A stretch of 11,984 nucleotides of DNA. Source: Candidatus Nanopelagicales bacterium (GTDB lineage Bacteria > Actinomycetota > Actinomycetes > S36-B12). Below are positions 1-5,381 of this stretch, piece after piece. The stretch is taken from NCBI GenBank assembly GCA_023264215.1, contig JALQSY010000039.1:1-11984 (forward strand), written 5' to 3'. The notes below the pieces were generated by a model that was not told the origin of the DNA, ran no database searches, and saw only the letters and a list, made by a program, of their open reading frames with translations. A program made the position numbers and the translations under genes. Position 1 is the stretch's first letter. Every line of letters starts with the position of its first letter.

Positions 1-663
1 GACGCCAGCGATGGCAGTCCCATGTCCGCCGATGTACTTCGTTGCGGAATGCACGACGATATCCGCACCCCACTCAATAGGCCGGATGAGGTACGGCGTC
101 GCCACCGTGTTGTCGACGATGAGCGGCACTCCAACCTCATGGGCGAGATCAGCTACCGCACGGATATCCAGAACATCGTTCTTGGGGTTGGCGATCGACT
201 CCCCGTAGAAGGCCTTGGTGTTGGGGCGCACCGCCGCCCGCCAGGCGTCGAGGTCGTCGGGGTCGTCGATGAAGGTCGTCTCGATGCCCATCTTGGGCAG
301 CGTGTAGTGCAGCAGGTTGTAGGTGCCGCCGTAGAGGGCGGCCGAGGACACGATGTGGTCCCCCGACTCGGCCAGGTTGAGGATGGCGAGGGTCTCCGCC
401 GCCTGGCCGCTGGAGACCAGCAGGGCTCCCACGCCGCCCTCGAGCGAGGCAAGGCGGTCCTCGACCGCAGCCTGGGTCGGATTCATGATCCGCGTGTAGA
501 TGTTTCCAAGCTCTTTGAGGGCGAAGAGATTGGCAGCGTGATTCGTGTCGTTGAAGGTGTACGACGTGGTCTGGTAGATCGGAAGCGCACGGGCGTTGGT
601 GGCGGCATCGGGTGCCTGCCCGGCGTGGATCTGACGGGTCTCGAAGGACCAGCCGTTGCTCAT
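1..663 (-). CDS. metY: O-acetylhomoserine sulfhydrylase MetY, 5' part (C-terminus beyond window)
   Basis: PLP-dependent Cys/Met-metabolism enzyme that makes homocysteine from O-acetylhomoserine and sulfide in the cytoplasm, by direct sulfhydrylation. The 221 residues present begin [16 protein letters not shown] and contain the family landmarks: YTRIMNPT at 56-63 (PLP phosphate contact from the neighbouring subunit), SSGQAA at 84-89, the PLP-ring aspartate in VDNT at 183-186, and [10 protein letters not shown] at 206-215 with Schiff-base Lys209. Typical MetY proteins are about 430 residues, so roughly half is off the left edge. The start ATG (661-663) has AGGAG six bases upstream. The long leader carries a SAM-IV riboswitch, which supports a methionine-pathway role. 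Cystathionine gamma-synthase and MetZ share the fold, but the N-terminal [10 protein letters not shown] style and [12 protein letters not shown] favour MetY. Family is sure; exact substrate is likely. Confidence 0.93.
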   Translation of the reverse strand, partial: MSNGWSFETRQIHAGQAPDAATNARALPIYQTTSYTFNDTNHAANLFALKELGNIYTRIMNPTQAAVEDRLASLEGGVGALLVSSGQAAETLAILNLAESGDHIVSSAALYGGTYNLLHYTLPKMGIETTFIDDPDDLDAWRAAVRPNTKAFYGESIANPKNDVLDIRAVADLAHEVGVPLIVDNTVATPYLIRPIEWGADIVVHSATKYIGGHGTAIAGV

Positions 664-669
664 GTTCGT

Positions 670-674
670 CTCCT
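670..674 (-). promoter_or_regulatory. Ribosome binding site of metY
   Basis: The minus strand reads TAGGAGACGAAC then ATG. AGGAG lies six bases before the metY start and fixes that start. It sits just after a C-rich, G-poor stretch (about 674-699) that should be single-stranded. Confidence 0.8.
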
Positions 675-699
675 ACGTGGGTGGATGTGGGTGGGGTAT

Positions 700-725
700 G
701 CGCATCCGACCGATGCCGGATGTGC
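700..725 (-). other. Hairpin in the metY leader between the uORF and the metY ribosome binding site
   Basis: On the minus strand CATCCG (722-717) pairs with CGGATG (708-703) across an 8-nt loop. Beyond one A-C mismatch the stem continues with two more G-C pairs (725-724 with 701-700). No U-tract follows, so it is not a classical intrinsic terminator. The next roughly 25 nt are C-rich and nearly free of G, as Rho-loading sites often are. A second short inverted repeat, GCGCC/GGCGC, lies between it and the uORF stop. Role unproven; an attenuation or mRNA-exposure role is inferred from position only. Confidence 0.45.
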
Positions 726-754
726 GGGGGTGCGCCTGTGCACGGCGCCGAGCG

Positions 755-784
755 TCAGGAACGCGACATTCGACAGCAGCACAT
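755..784 (-). CDS. Nine-codon tri-cysteine leader peptide (uORF) upstream of metY
   Basis: The minus strand encodes MCCCRMSRS followed by TGA. GGAGG (794-790) lies five bases before the ATG, a better SD than many genes here have. The ORF sits 38 nt downstream of the SAM-IV aptamer and 91 nt before metY. Three consecutive Cys codons (TGC TGC TGT) directly after the start, ahead of a gene that consumes sulfide, resemble cysteine-responsive leader peptides reported in mycobacteria, where ribosome pausing at Cys codons changes downstream expression. Seen directly: the ORF, its SD and the Cys run. Inferred: that it is translated and senses charged tRNA-Cys. At nine codons, chance cannot be excluded. 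Confidence 0.5.
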   Translation of the reverse strand: MCCCRMSRS

Positions 785-821
785 GGCGACCTCCGACCAT
801 CCGGGGCCTTGCCCTATGCAA

Positions 822-928
822 GACCCGCGCTTGCCTGCATTGCAGGCCCGGTCCTCACCCGGAGCACCCCACCGCGGTCGGAGGGTTGCCGGCCAGCAAG
901 CCGGGGCTTGACGCTGGCGCTCATGACC
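822..928 (-). ncRNA. SAM-IV riboswitch controlling metY
   Basis: The minus strand from 928 reads GGTCATGAGCGCCAGCGTCA, then AGCCCCGGCTTGCTGGCCGG, CAACCCTCC, GACCGCGG, TGGGGTG and GGGTGAGGACC, ending in GGCAAGCGCGGGTC at 822. From memory this matches the SAM-IV aptamer upstream of mycobacterial met genes almost base for base. GGTC/GACC closes P1. The peripheral helix before the tail is shortened here to GCCTGC-AAT-GCAGGC. The loop CCGCG (877-873) complements CGCGG (829-825) in the 3' tail, the expected second pseudoknot. SAM-IV binds S-adenosylmethionine and lowers expression of methionine genes. The predicted transcription start lies within a few bases of the aptamer's 5' end. Confidence 0.95.
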
Positions 929-936
929 TGACGGTG

Positions 937-965
937 AGATTACACAACGACCGTCGGCGCCTCAA
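937..965 (-). promoter_or_regulatory. Promoter for the riboswitch-metY transcript
   Basis: On the minus strand a -35-like TTGAGG (965-960) is followed by a 17-base spacer and a -10 TAATCT (942-937), which fits the actinobacterial TANNNT pattern. Transcription would start about 6-8 bases later, at about 929-931, right at the first aptamer base. The -35 begins 19 bases beyond the stop codon of the DUF4192 gene, so metY has its own promoter. Confidence 0.7.
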
Positions 966-983
966 CCCGGCCCCCGGCGACTC

Positions 984-1946
984 CTACGCGGCCCGGCGGC
1001 AGGCCTCGCGCGAGAGCCCCACCAGGCCCTCGGCCCAGGTGCTCGGGTGCAGGCCCACCAGCAGGCAGCGGTTGATCAGGTCGGCCAGGGAGTACGACGG
1101 ATCCGCCGCGAGCGCCCGCTCGACCGCGGCACCGGCTCGGGAACCGTCGCCTTGCTGCCAGCGCAGGATCGCCAGCAGCGTGGCCGGTGCGGCGACATGG
1201 TCATCGGGTGCGCCGGCGACGGCCCAGGCGAGGGAGTCGGCCGCGACCGTCCACCGGTCCACGGGCGCATGCATCACTTCCCACAGCACCGTGTCGCGCA
1301 CGCGGACATCCCGCAGCGCCGTGAGCGCCGCGGCGACCGATTCCGGCGTCCCCGGTCCGGACATCAGCGCCTCCACGGTCACCGCGATGGCGCGGTCACG
1401 TGTGGCCTCCGTGACCGCGCACTGCGCTCGCAGCGAGTCGCGGACCTGGGCCTGTCGATCCGCATCGGGGGCGATGTCGGCGACGTACGCCTCCCGGCTG
1501 CTCGCCCATGGCCGCAACTGCCAGCGCCGCCCGAGATCGGCGATTTCCTCCGGGCCGATGCGGACGGCCTGCGCCGAGGACGCACCTCCGCGCGCGGGAG
1601 AGTGCACGACGACGTCATCTGCTGCCCCAGCGACGAACGCCATGCGCCCGAGCGGCACTCCCCTGGCGCTGATGTCAGCGGCGATCCGGTCCCACGGCGC
1701 CGGCTCCCGGGCACCGCGATCGTCGAAGACCACGAGGTGGAAGGCCACCGCCTCGGCGTCGTCGGACAGGGGCAGGTGGGGCGGCACGTCAGGGGCGTCG
1801 AGGTGCCAGCGCATGATCAGCAGGACATGGCCGTCCGCATCGACGATGAGGACGCACACGGACTGGTCGGGCCAGTAGCCGAGCATGAAGGGGGCGGCGA
1901 GCGCCGCATCGGTGAGGCTGCGAATGGTGATGGGTTCGTGGGTCAT
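984..1946 (-). CDS. DUF4192 family protein
   Basis: 320-residue protein of the actinobacterial DUF4192 family, whose function is not established. The N-terminus carries the family signature LTDAALAAPFMLGYWPDQSV (residues 11-30), an alanine-rich segment followed by a G-Y-x-P-x-x-S-V motif. The C-terminus holds the helical part with LLAILRWQQGDGSRAGAAVE and ALAADPSYSLADLI. No signal peptide or membrane segment is visible, so it should be cytoplasmic. I chose ATG 1944-1946 because homology begins at this MTHEP; an upstream in-frame start at 2063 would extend into the Gre-like gene. The SD is poor, and a perfect 15-bp inverted repeat lies directly before the start. It is 83 bp downstream of the Gre-like gene on the same strand. 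Confidence 0.88.
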   Translation of the reverse strand: MTHEPITIRSLTDAALAAPFMLGYWPDQSVCVLIVDADGHVLLIMRWHLDAPDVPPHLPLSDDAEAVAFHLVVFDDRGAREPAPWDRIAADISARGVPLGRMAFVAGAADDVVVHSPARGGASSAQAVRIGPEEIADLGRRWQLRPWASSREAYVADIAPDADRQAQVRDSLRAQCAVTEATRDRAIAVTVEALMSGPGTPESVAAALTALRDVRVRDTVLWEVMHAPVDRWTVAADSLAWAVAGAPDDHVAAPATLLAILRWQQGDGSRAGAAVERALAADPSYSLADLINRCLLVGLHPSTWAEGLVGLSREACRRAA

Positions 1947-1947
1947 G

Positions 1948-1962
1948 CGCTCACGGTGAGCG
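1948..1962. repeat. Perfect inverted repeat abutting the DUF4192 start codon
   Basis: CGCTCAC-G-GTGAGCG, two perfect 7-bp arms around one base, is separated from the start codon by a single base. It occupies the place where an SD would be. It could be an operator, or an RNA fold of about five pairs at the start site. No known repressor site is recognised. Confidence 0.5.
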
Positions 1963-1991
1963 ATGACTGCTGCAGCGTAAACCGCGTCGGC

Positions 1992-2023
1992 GGGGCCTGT
2001 GGACAGTCGCCGCCCCCTGTGGA
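1992..2023. repeat. Two CCTGTGGA direct repeats inside a GGGGC/GCCCC inverted repeat
   Basis: CCTGTGGA occurs at 1996-2003 and 2016-2023, exactly 20 bp apart, just past the stop of the Gre-like gene. GGGGC (1992-1996) and GCCCC (2012-2016) form an inverted repeat around the first copy. This could be a weak terminator for the Gre-like gene, or paired protein-binding sites upstream of the DUF4192 gene. CTGTGGA words are frequent in actinobacterial genomes, so significance is uncertain. Confidence 0.35.
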
Positions 2024-2029
2024 GGAGCC

Positions 2030-2512
2030 CTAGCGCGTGATGCGCAGCACCTCGCAGGTCCACGACCCGCGCGGGGATGGCACGGTCAGCGTGTCCCCCA
2101 CCGCAGCGCCGAGCAGCGCCTTGCCCAGGGGCGAGTCCCAGGAGATGCGCTCATCGTCGATGGTCGCCTCCTCCGGGTGCACGGGCCGCACGCGGACCTT
2201 CTCGCCGGCGCCGTCGCGGATCTCCACGAGGGCACCGGGGGCCACCTTGGCGCGCTTGCCGGTCGCCGGCTTGGGGAGCTCGACCGACGCCGCGATGATC
2301 GCATCGAGTCGCTCGATCTCAGCGAGGGCCCGCTCGAACTCGGCCATGTCGCGCTCGTCTCGCTCCGGCCCGATCAGGTGCGGGCGCAGCGGCTCGAGTA
2401 CGTCGGTGCGCAGGCGCTCGATGCGTTCCTGGAGGGCCTGGCGACCGGCTTCGGTGAGAGCGGGGGCCACCTTGGCGGCGGCACGGGGATCGTCGGCGAG
2501 GAACGTGGACAT
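2030..2512 (-). CDS. GreA/GreB-family transcription factor with a divergent N-terminal tip
   Basis: 160 residues, close to the usual GreA length. The C-terminal FKBP-like half is clear: GALVEIRDGAGEKVRVRPV (about 93-111), then ISWDSPLGKALLGAAVGDTL (123-142), the Gre pattern ISxxSPLGxALLG...GD, and a last strand ending in EVLRI. The N-terminal half (1-75) is charged and helical, as expected for the coiled coil that enters the RNA polymerase secondary channel. The canonical tip DLSENAEY is absent; the stretch is IGPERDERDMAEFERA (47-62). It is acidic, but the cleavage Asp/Glu pair cannot be assigned. It may be a GreA, or an anti-Gre/Rv3788-like factor. ATG 2510-2512 is fixed by AAGGAG (2523-2518), which is partly buried in a hairpin. 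Family sure; cleavage activity not. Confidence 0.85.
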   Translation of the reverse strand: MSTFLADDPRAAAKVAPALTEAGRQALQERIERLRTDVLEPLRPHLIGPERDERDMAEFERALAEIERLDAIIAASVELPKPATGKRAKVAPGALVEIRDGAGEKVRVRPVHPEEATIDDERISWDSPLGKALLGAAVGDTLTVPSPRGSWTCEVLRITR

Positions 2513-2519
2513 GTCATCT

Positions 2520-2549
2520 CCTTCGGGCGAGCGCACTCGCAACCGAAGG
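2520..2549 (-). promoter_or_regulatory. Strong hairpin occluding the Shine-Dalgarno of the Gre-like gene
   Basis: On the minus strand CCTTCGG (2549-2543) pairs with CCGAAGG (2526-2520), and inside it GCGAG (2540-2536) pairs with CTCGC (2531-2527) around a TGCG loop. A 2-nt bulge is the only interruption in 12 pairs. The 3' arm contains four bases of the SD AAGGAG (2523-2518), and the ATG is eight bases below the stem. The fold would hide the SD, which suggests translational control by a thermometer, a protein or coupling. No regulator is identified. Confidence 0.6.
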
Positions 2550-2621
2550 TCTCCCGCCGCCGGCCTGGCCCGACACGGGCGGCTGAGCCGTCCCGCTGGG
2601 TCCTGCCGACCCATGGGCCCG

Positions 2622-2638
2622 GGGGCCGAGGCGGCCCC
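2622..2638. terminator. GC-rich hairpin between the SGNH hydrolase and Gre-like genes
   Basis: GGGGCCG and CGGCCCC form a perfect 7-bp stem with a 3-base loop. A second 6-bp hairpin (2597-2613) lies just beside it. It sits 51 bases past the SGNH hydrolase stop on the minus strand and lacks a U-tract, as many actinobacterial terminators do. It may end the flippase-SGNH transcript or be part of a structured leader of the Gre-like gene. Confidence 0.4.
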
Positions 2639-2688
2639 GTGATGACGAACCCACGGCGAGGGGGTACTCCCCTTCTGTGAGGGTGAGT

Positions 2689-3474
2689 CTAGAGGCGGTC
2701 CACTGCGTACGCATCTCCAGGCGGTGGGCCCCAGGCCGGCCGCTTGGGGACGACGCCGTCGCCGGAGCTCCGGCCCCGGATCCGGCGTCCGATCCAGGGG
2801 CCGAAGTGCCGGCCGGCCCAGGTCGCGTGGCCGCCTACCCGCGCGAGCAGCGCCGGGGGCGCCGCACCGGCAGCGGGGGTCCGCCAGGAGTCCCCGCCGA
2901 TACCCAGAGTCTCGAGCACCGCGCGCGCGGCGAGCTCGTGGCCGGTGGGCGAGAGATGGAGCCGGTCCTGATCCCAGTAGACGTCGTCGTCGAAGACCGC
3001 GCAGCCCCAGAAATCGACAACGCGGCATCCGTACTCGAGCGCGATGGCTCGCGTCGCATCATTCGCCCGGGCGATCCTGCCGGAAACCGATCCCATCACC
3101 GATGATCGCCGCGAGGGATCGCCGAAGGCGAAGAGCACCACGTCGGCGCCGGTCCCGCGCAGGGCGCGCACCGAGTTCTCGAGAGCGGTCGCTGACGCAC
3201 TGAGGTCGTAGGAGCGGCGCAGGGCATCGTTGACCCCCGCGGCCAGCGTCACCAGGTCGGGCTCGAGCGCGCAAGCGGCGGGGACCTGTTCGTCTAAGAC
3301 CTGGCCGATCAGCTTGCCGCGCACGGCGAGGTTGGCGTAGGCCAGGTCCGCAGAGCGACGCGCCAGCGTGGCCGCGACACGATCGGCCCAGCCGACATGC
3401 CGGCCCTGGGGCCCGGTGACGTCCATGAGGCCCTCGGTGAAGCTGTCGCCAAGGGCTGCGTACCGCGTCCACAT
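2689..3474 (-). CDS. SGNH/GDSL-type hydrolase (esterase/lipase fold)
   Basis: 261 residues. The four SGNH blocks are present: GDSFTEG with nucleophile Ser11, the block II glycine in AVRGKL (Gly53), GVND with Asn82, and DRLH with Asp170 and His173 as the remaining triad members. Such enzymes hydrolyse ester or thioester bonds in lipids, acylated sugars or peptides; the substrate cannot be told. No signal peptide is seen, so it is probably cytoplasmic. Residues from about 190 are an Arg/Gly/Pro-rich tail (including RRIRGRSSGDG) beyond the catalytic core. The ATG at 3472-3474 has no clear SD and lies only 7 bp after the flippase-like stop, so it is probably translated by coupling. The pairing hints at a shared lipid or envelope role, which is inference. 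Confidence 0.88.
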   Translation of the reverse strand: MWTRYAALGDSFTEGLMDVTGPQGRHVGWADRVAATLARRSADLAYANLAVRGKLIGQVLDEQVPAACALEPDLVTLAAGVNDALRRSYDLSASATALENSVRALRGTGADVVLFAFGDPSRRSSVMGSVSGRIARANDATRAIALEYGCRVVDFWGCAVFDDDVYWDQDRLHLSPTGHELAARAVLETLGIGGDSWRTPAAGAAPPALLARVGGHATWAGRHFGPWIGRRIRGRSSGDGVVPKRPAWGPPPGDAYAVDRL

Positions 3475-3481
3475 GGGAGGA

Positions 3482-4633
3482 TCAGGCGGCCGGAGCGGGA
3501 TCGCCCGTCGGTGTCGGATCCGTGGGCTTGGCCCCGGCGAACGCGCGGTTGGCGCGCCGGAACCACAGGACGAGGGCGATGATGCCGATGACGATCTGCG
3601 GGAGATACGACGCCATGCGCCATACGACGTCGGCCGCCTGCGCCACCGAACCGGTCACGCCCATGCTCTGCAGCAGCGCGATCATGAGCGCATCCGTGGT
3701 GCCGAGGCCTCCCGGCGTGATCGGCACCATGAGCATGATCTGACTCGTCGCGAAGGCTGCGAAGGCGGCGAGGGGCGACGTGCCGCTCGCGTCCCATCCC
3801 TCGACACCGCGCAGCGCGGCGTAGAAGATTGCGAACTGGGTGAGGATGACAGCGAGCTGCGCAATGGTCAGGAAGAGCCAGCGGCGGCGCAGCACGTCGT
3901 ACATGTCGGCTCGGAACTTCGAGATGGGCTTGACCAGGTCGAGATCCTTGAGCTTGGAGATGCGCCCGCGCAACGGGTTGATCAACTTGTTGCCGAGGTT
4001 GCCGATACCCACCGCGATCTTGGGGCTGCGCATGATCATCACGAAGCCGACGATCACGACAACCAGGATCCCCAGGCCGAGTGGGGCGACCCAGTTGTAA
4101 CTGCTGTTGCCGCCCTCGATGCTCAGCGCGGCCACTCCGAGGATCGGCAGACCCAGGCTGACGAAGATGCTCCAAAGCCCGACCGCCGTGATCGCGGCAG
4201 TCGCCGCGGATCCTGAGATGCGGTACGACGCGAGCATCGCGTACTGGACCGCCAACCCGAAGGCGCCGCCCGCAGGCACACCGTTGGAGATCGCGAACGC
4301 GGCCTGGTTGACCTGCTGCGACGGCCAGTACTTCAGACCGGGCGTCGCCGCCATGAAGGGGAAGCCGTAGGCGACGAGGTAGAGAATGACCGTGACCGCA
4401 ATGATGACGATCGCGATCGGCGTCATGTCGGCGAGCTCGGCGAACGCCTGCTGGTAGCCCGAGCCGGTCACCTGCGGGATGACGCGGACGAAGATGAAGA
4501 CGATGAAGACCAGGCCGATGATCCCGAGGATGATCGACTTCTTCTTGTCCAGCGCCGCGGTGGGCGGTGCCGCGGCAGCCGGTGGATCGGCGGGCGCCCC
4601 GCCTGCAGGCGCCGGATCGGTCGTGTCGCTCAC
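3482..4633 (-). CDS. Flippase-like membrane protein, lysylphosphatidylglycerol synthase transmembrane family
   Basis: 383-residue integral membrane protein of the LPG-synthase transmembrane family (PF03706/UPF0104 type). After a Pro/Ala-rich, probably cytoplasmic N-terminus (1-28) come about seven or more hydrophobic segments, near 33-54, 70-95, 142-170, 183-202, 252-273, 286-304 and 340-359. Family motifs are NGVPAGGAFGLAVQY (117-131) and PITPGGLGTTDAL (304-316). The aminoacyl-transferase domain of MprF/LysX is absent, so it should not itself lysinylate lipids; a lipid or polyprenyl-substrate transport role is only inferred. I chose GTG 4631-4633, with GGGAGG four bases upstream, over GTG 4654, because the -10 box at 4656-4661 would start the mRNA downstream of the latter. 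Confidence 0.87.
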   Translation of the reverse strand: MSDTTDPAPAGGAPADPPAAAAPPTAALDKKKSIILGIIGLVFIVFIFVRVIPQVTGSGYQQAFAELADMTPIAIVIIAVTVILYLVAYGFPFMAATPGLKYWPSQQVNQAAFAISNGVPAGGAFGLAVQYAMLASYRISGSAATAAITAVGLWSIFVSLGLPILGVAALSIEGGNSSYNWVAPLGLGILVVVIVGFVMIMRSPKIAVGIGNLGNKLINPLRGRISKLKDLDLVKPISKFRADMYDVLRRRWLFLTIAQLAVILTQFAIFYAALRGVEGWDASGTSPLAAFAAFATSQIMLMVPITPGGLGTTDALMIALLQSMGVTGSVAQAADVVWRMASYLPQIVIGIIALVLWFRRANRAFAGAKPTDPTPTGDPAPAA

Positions 4634-4655
4634 GTGGCCTCCCAGGTCGGGCACG

Positions 4656-4661
4656 ACCCTA
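4656..4661 (-). promoter_or_regulatory. -10 box for the flippase-like gene
   Basis: The minus strand has TAGGGT here, fitting TANNNT. A start about 6-7 bases downstream gives a leader of roughly 16 bases that includes the SD GGGAGG before GTG 4633. No convincing -35 was found. Confidence 0.45.
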
Positions 4662-4725
4662 GCGCCCAGGAGCGGCAGGCGCGGCGCATCCCGGGGGCGG
4701 GTGCCGGGTGAAGGAAGCCCATTGA

Positions 4726-4731
4726 CAGGAT
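4726..4731 (+). promoter_or_regulatory. -10 box for a leaderless transcript of the VOC gene
   Basis: CAGGAT is followed by exactly six bases and then ATG 4738, so the predicted transcription start falls on the start codon. TTGACAGGAT is a weak match to TANNNT. No SD precedes the ATG. Confidence 0.4.
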
Positions 4732-4737
4732 GCAGCC

Positions 4738-5358
4738 ATGCGACTGGACCACGTCTCGTACGCCTGCGCCCCCGGCGAGCTCGCCGAGGTCGTCCAGCGC
4801 ATCGGGTACGAGCTCGGCGCGGCGTTCGTCGATGGAGGGATCCACCCGTCCTTCGGGACGCGCAACTTCATCCTTCCCCTCGCCCATGGCGTCTATGTGG
4901 AGGTCGTCGCTGCCCTGGATCACCCCGCGGCGGACAAGGCGCCGTTCGGTCGGGCCGTGCGCCATCGCGCCGATGAGGGCGGCGGATGGCTTGGCTGGGT
5001 GGTGGCCGTCGACGACATCGCCGGTGTCGAAGCGCAACTCGGGCGGCCCAGCGTCGCCGGTCACCGGATACGGCCGGATGGCGCGGAGCTGCGCTGGCGT
5101 CAGATCGGGGTCCTGGACCTGATGGATGACCCTCAGTTGCCCTACTTCATCGAGTGGCAGACGAAGGAGTGCCACCCGGCGTGCGATGGCGGGCCCGTCG
5201 AGCTCACCTCCATCGAGATGAGCGGCGATGCGGACACCCTCGCCACGTGGCTCGGCGACTCCGGCACCCCCACCGAAATCACCTGGGTGGCCGACGACGA
5301 GCCCGGAATCGTGGCCTGCGGGTTCTCGACTCCCCGGGGTTTCGTCCGCATCGACTGA
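4738..5358 (+). CDS. Glyoxalase-like VOC superfamily protein
   Basis: 206-residue protein that opens MRLDHVSYAC and contains HPSFGTRNFILPLAHGVYVEVVAAL (positions 36-60), the pattern of the glyoxalase-like domain (Glyoxalase_3/PF13468 type). Likely metal ligands are His5, Glu55 in the YVEV strand, and Glu139 in PYFIEW. The second beta-alpha module covers roughly 82-140, and the C-terminal part (153-206) repeats a VOC-like strand pattern. VOC proteins include lyases, isomerases, dioxygenases and drug-binding proteins, and no specific reaction can be assigned. No signal peptide. It is transcribed divergently from the flippase gene. The AI-2E-type gene follows after 23 bp but seems to have its own promoter. 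Confidence 0.85.
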   Translation: MRLDHVSYACAPGELAEVVQRIGYELGAAFVDGGIHPSFGTRNFILPLAHGVYVEVVAALDHPAADKAPFGRAVRHRADEGGGWLGWVVAVDDIAGVEAQLGRPSVAGHRIRPDGAELRWRQIGVLDLMDDPQLPYFIEWQTKECHPACDGGPVELTSIEMSGDADTLATWLGDSGTPTEITWVADDEPGIVACGFSTPRGFVRID

Positions 5359-5369
5359 CCCCTGACCGC

Positions 5370-5375
5370 TAGGGT
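5370..5375 (+). promoter_or_regulatory. -10 box for a leaderless transcript of the AI-2E-family gene
   Basis: TAGGGT is followed by exactly six bases and then ATG 5382. This spacing puts the transcription start on the start codon. There is no SD in the 23-bp gap, so leaderless translation is the simplest reading. No clear -35. Confidence 0.5.
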
Positions 5376-5381
5376 CCGGAC

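Noticed and set aside
22..1878. Long plus-strand open frame (618 codons) across metY, its leader and the DUF4192 gene
   Set aside because: It is antisense to two recognisable genes and a riboswitch and shows no known family; long empty frames opposite genes are common at this GC content.
2513..3028. Upstream extension of the Gre-like frame (about 170 extra residues)
   Set aside because: It overlaps the SGNH hydrolase in another frame and lacks homology; the strong SD before ATG 2512 marks the true start.
3482..4633. MprF/LysX-type lysylphosphatidylglycerol synthase
   Set aside because: Only the transmembrane half is present; no aminoacyl-transferase domain follows, and the next gene is an SGNH hydrolase.
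4634..4654. Alternative GTG start at 4654 for the flippase-like gene
   Set aside because: It would lie at or before the transcription start predicted from TAGGGT (4656-4661), and GTG 4633 has a good SD.
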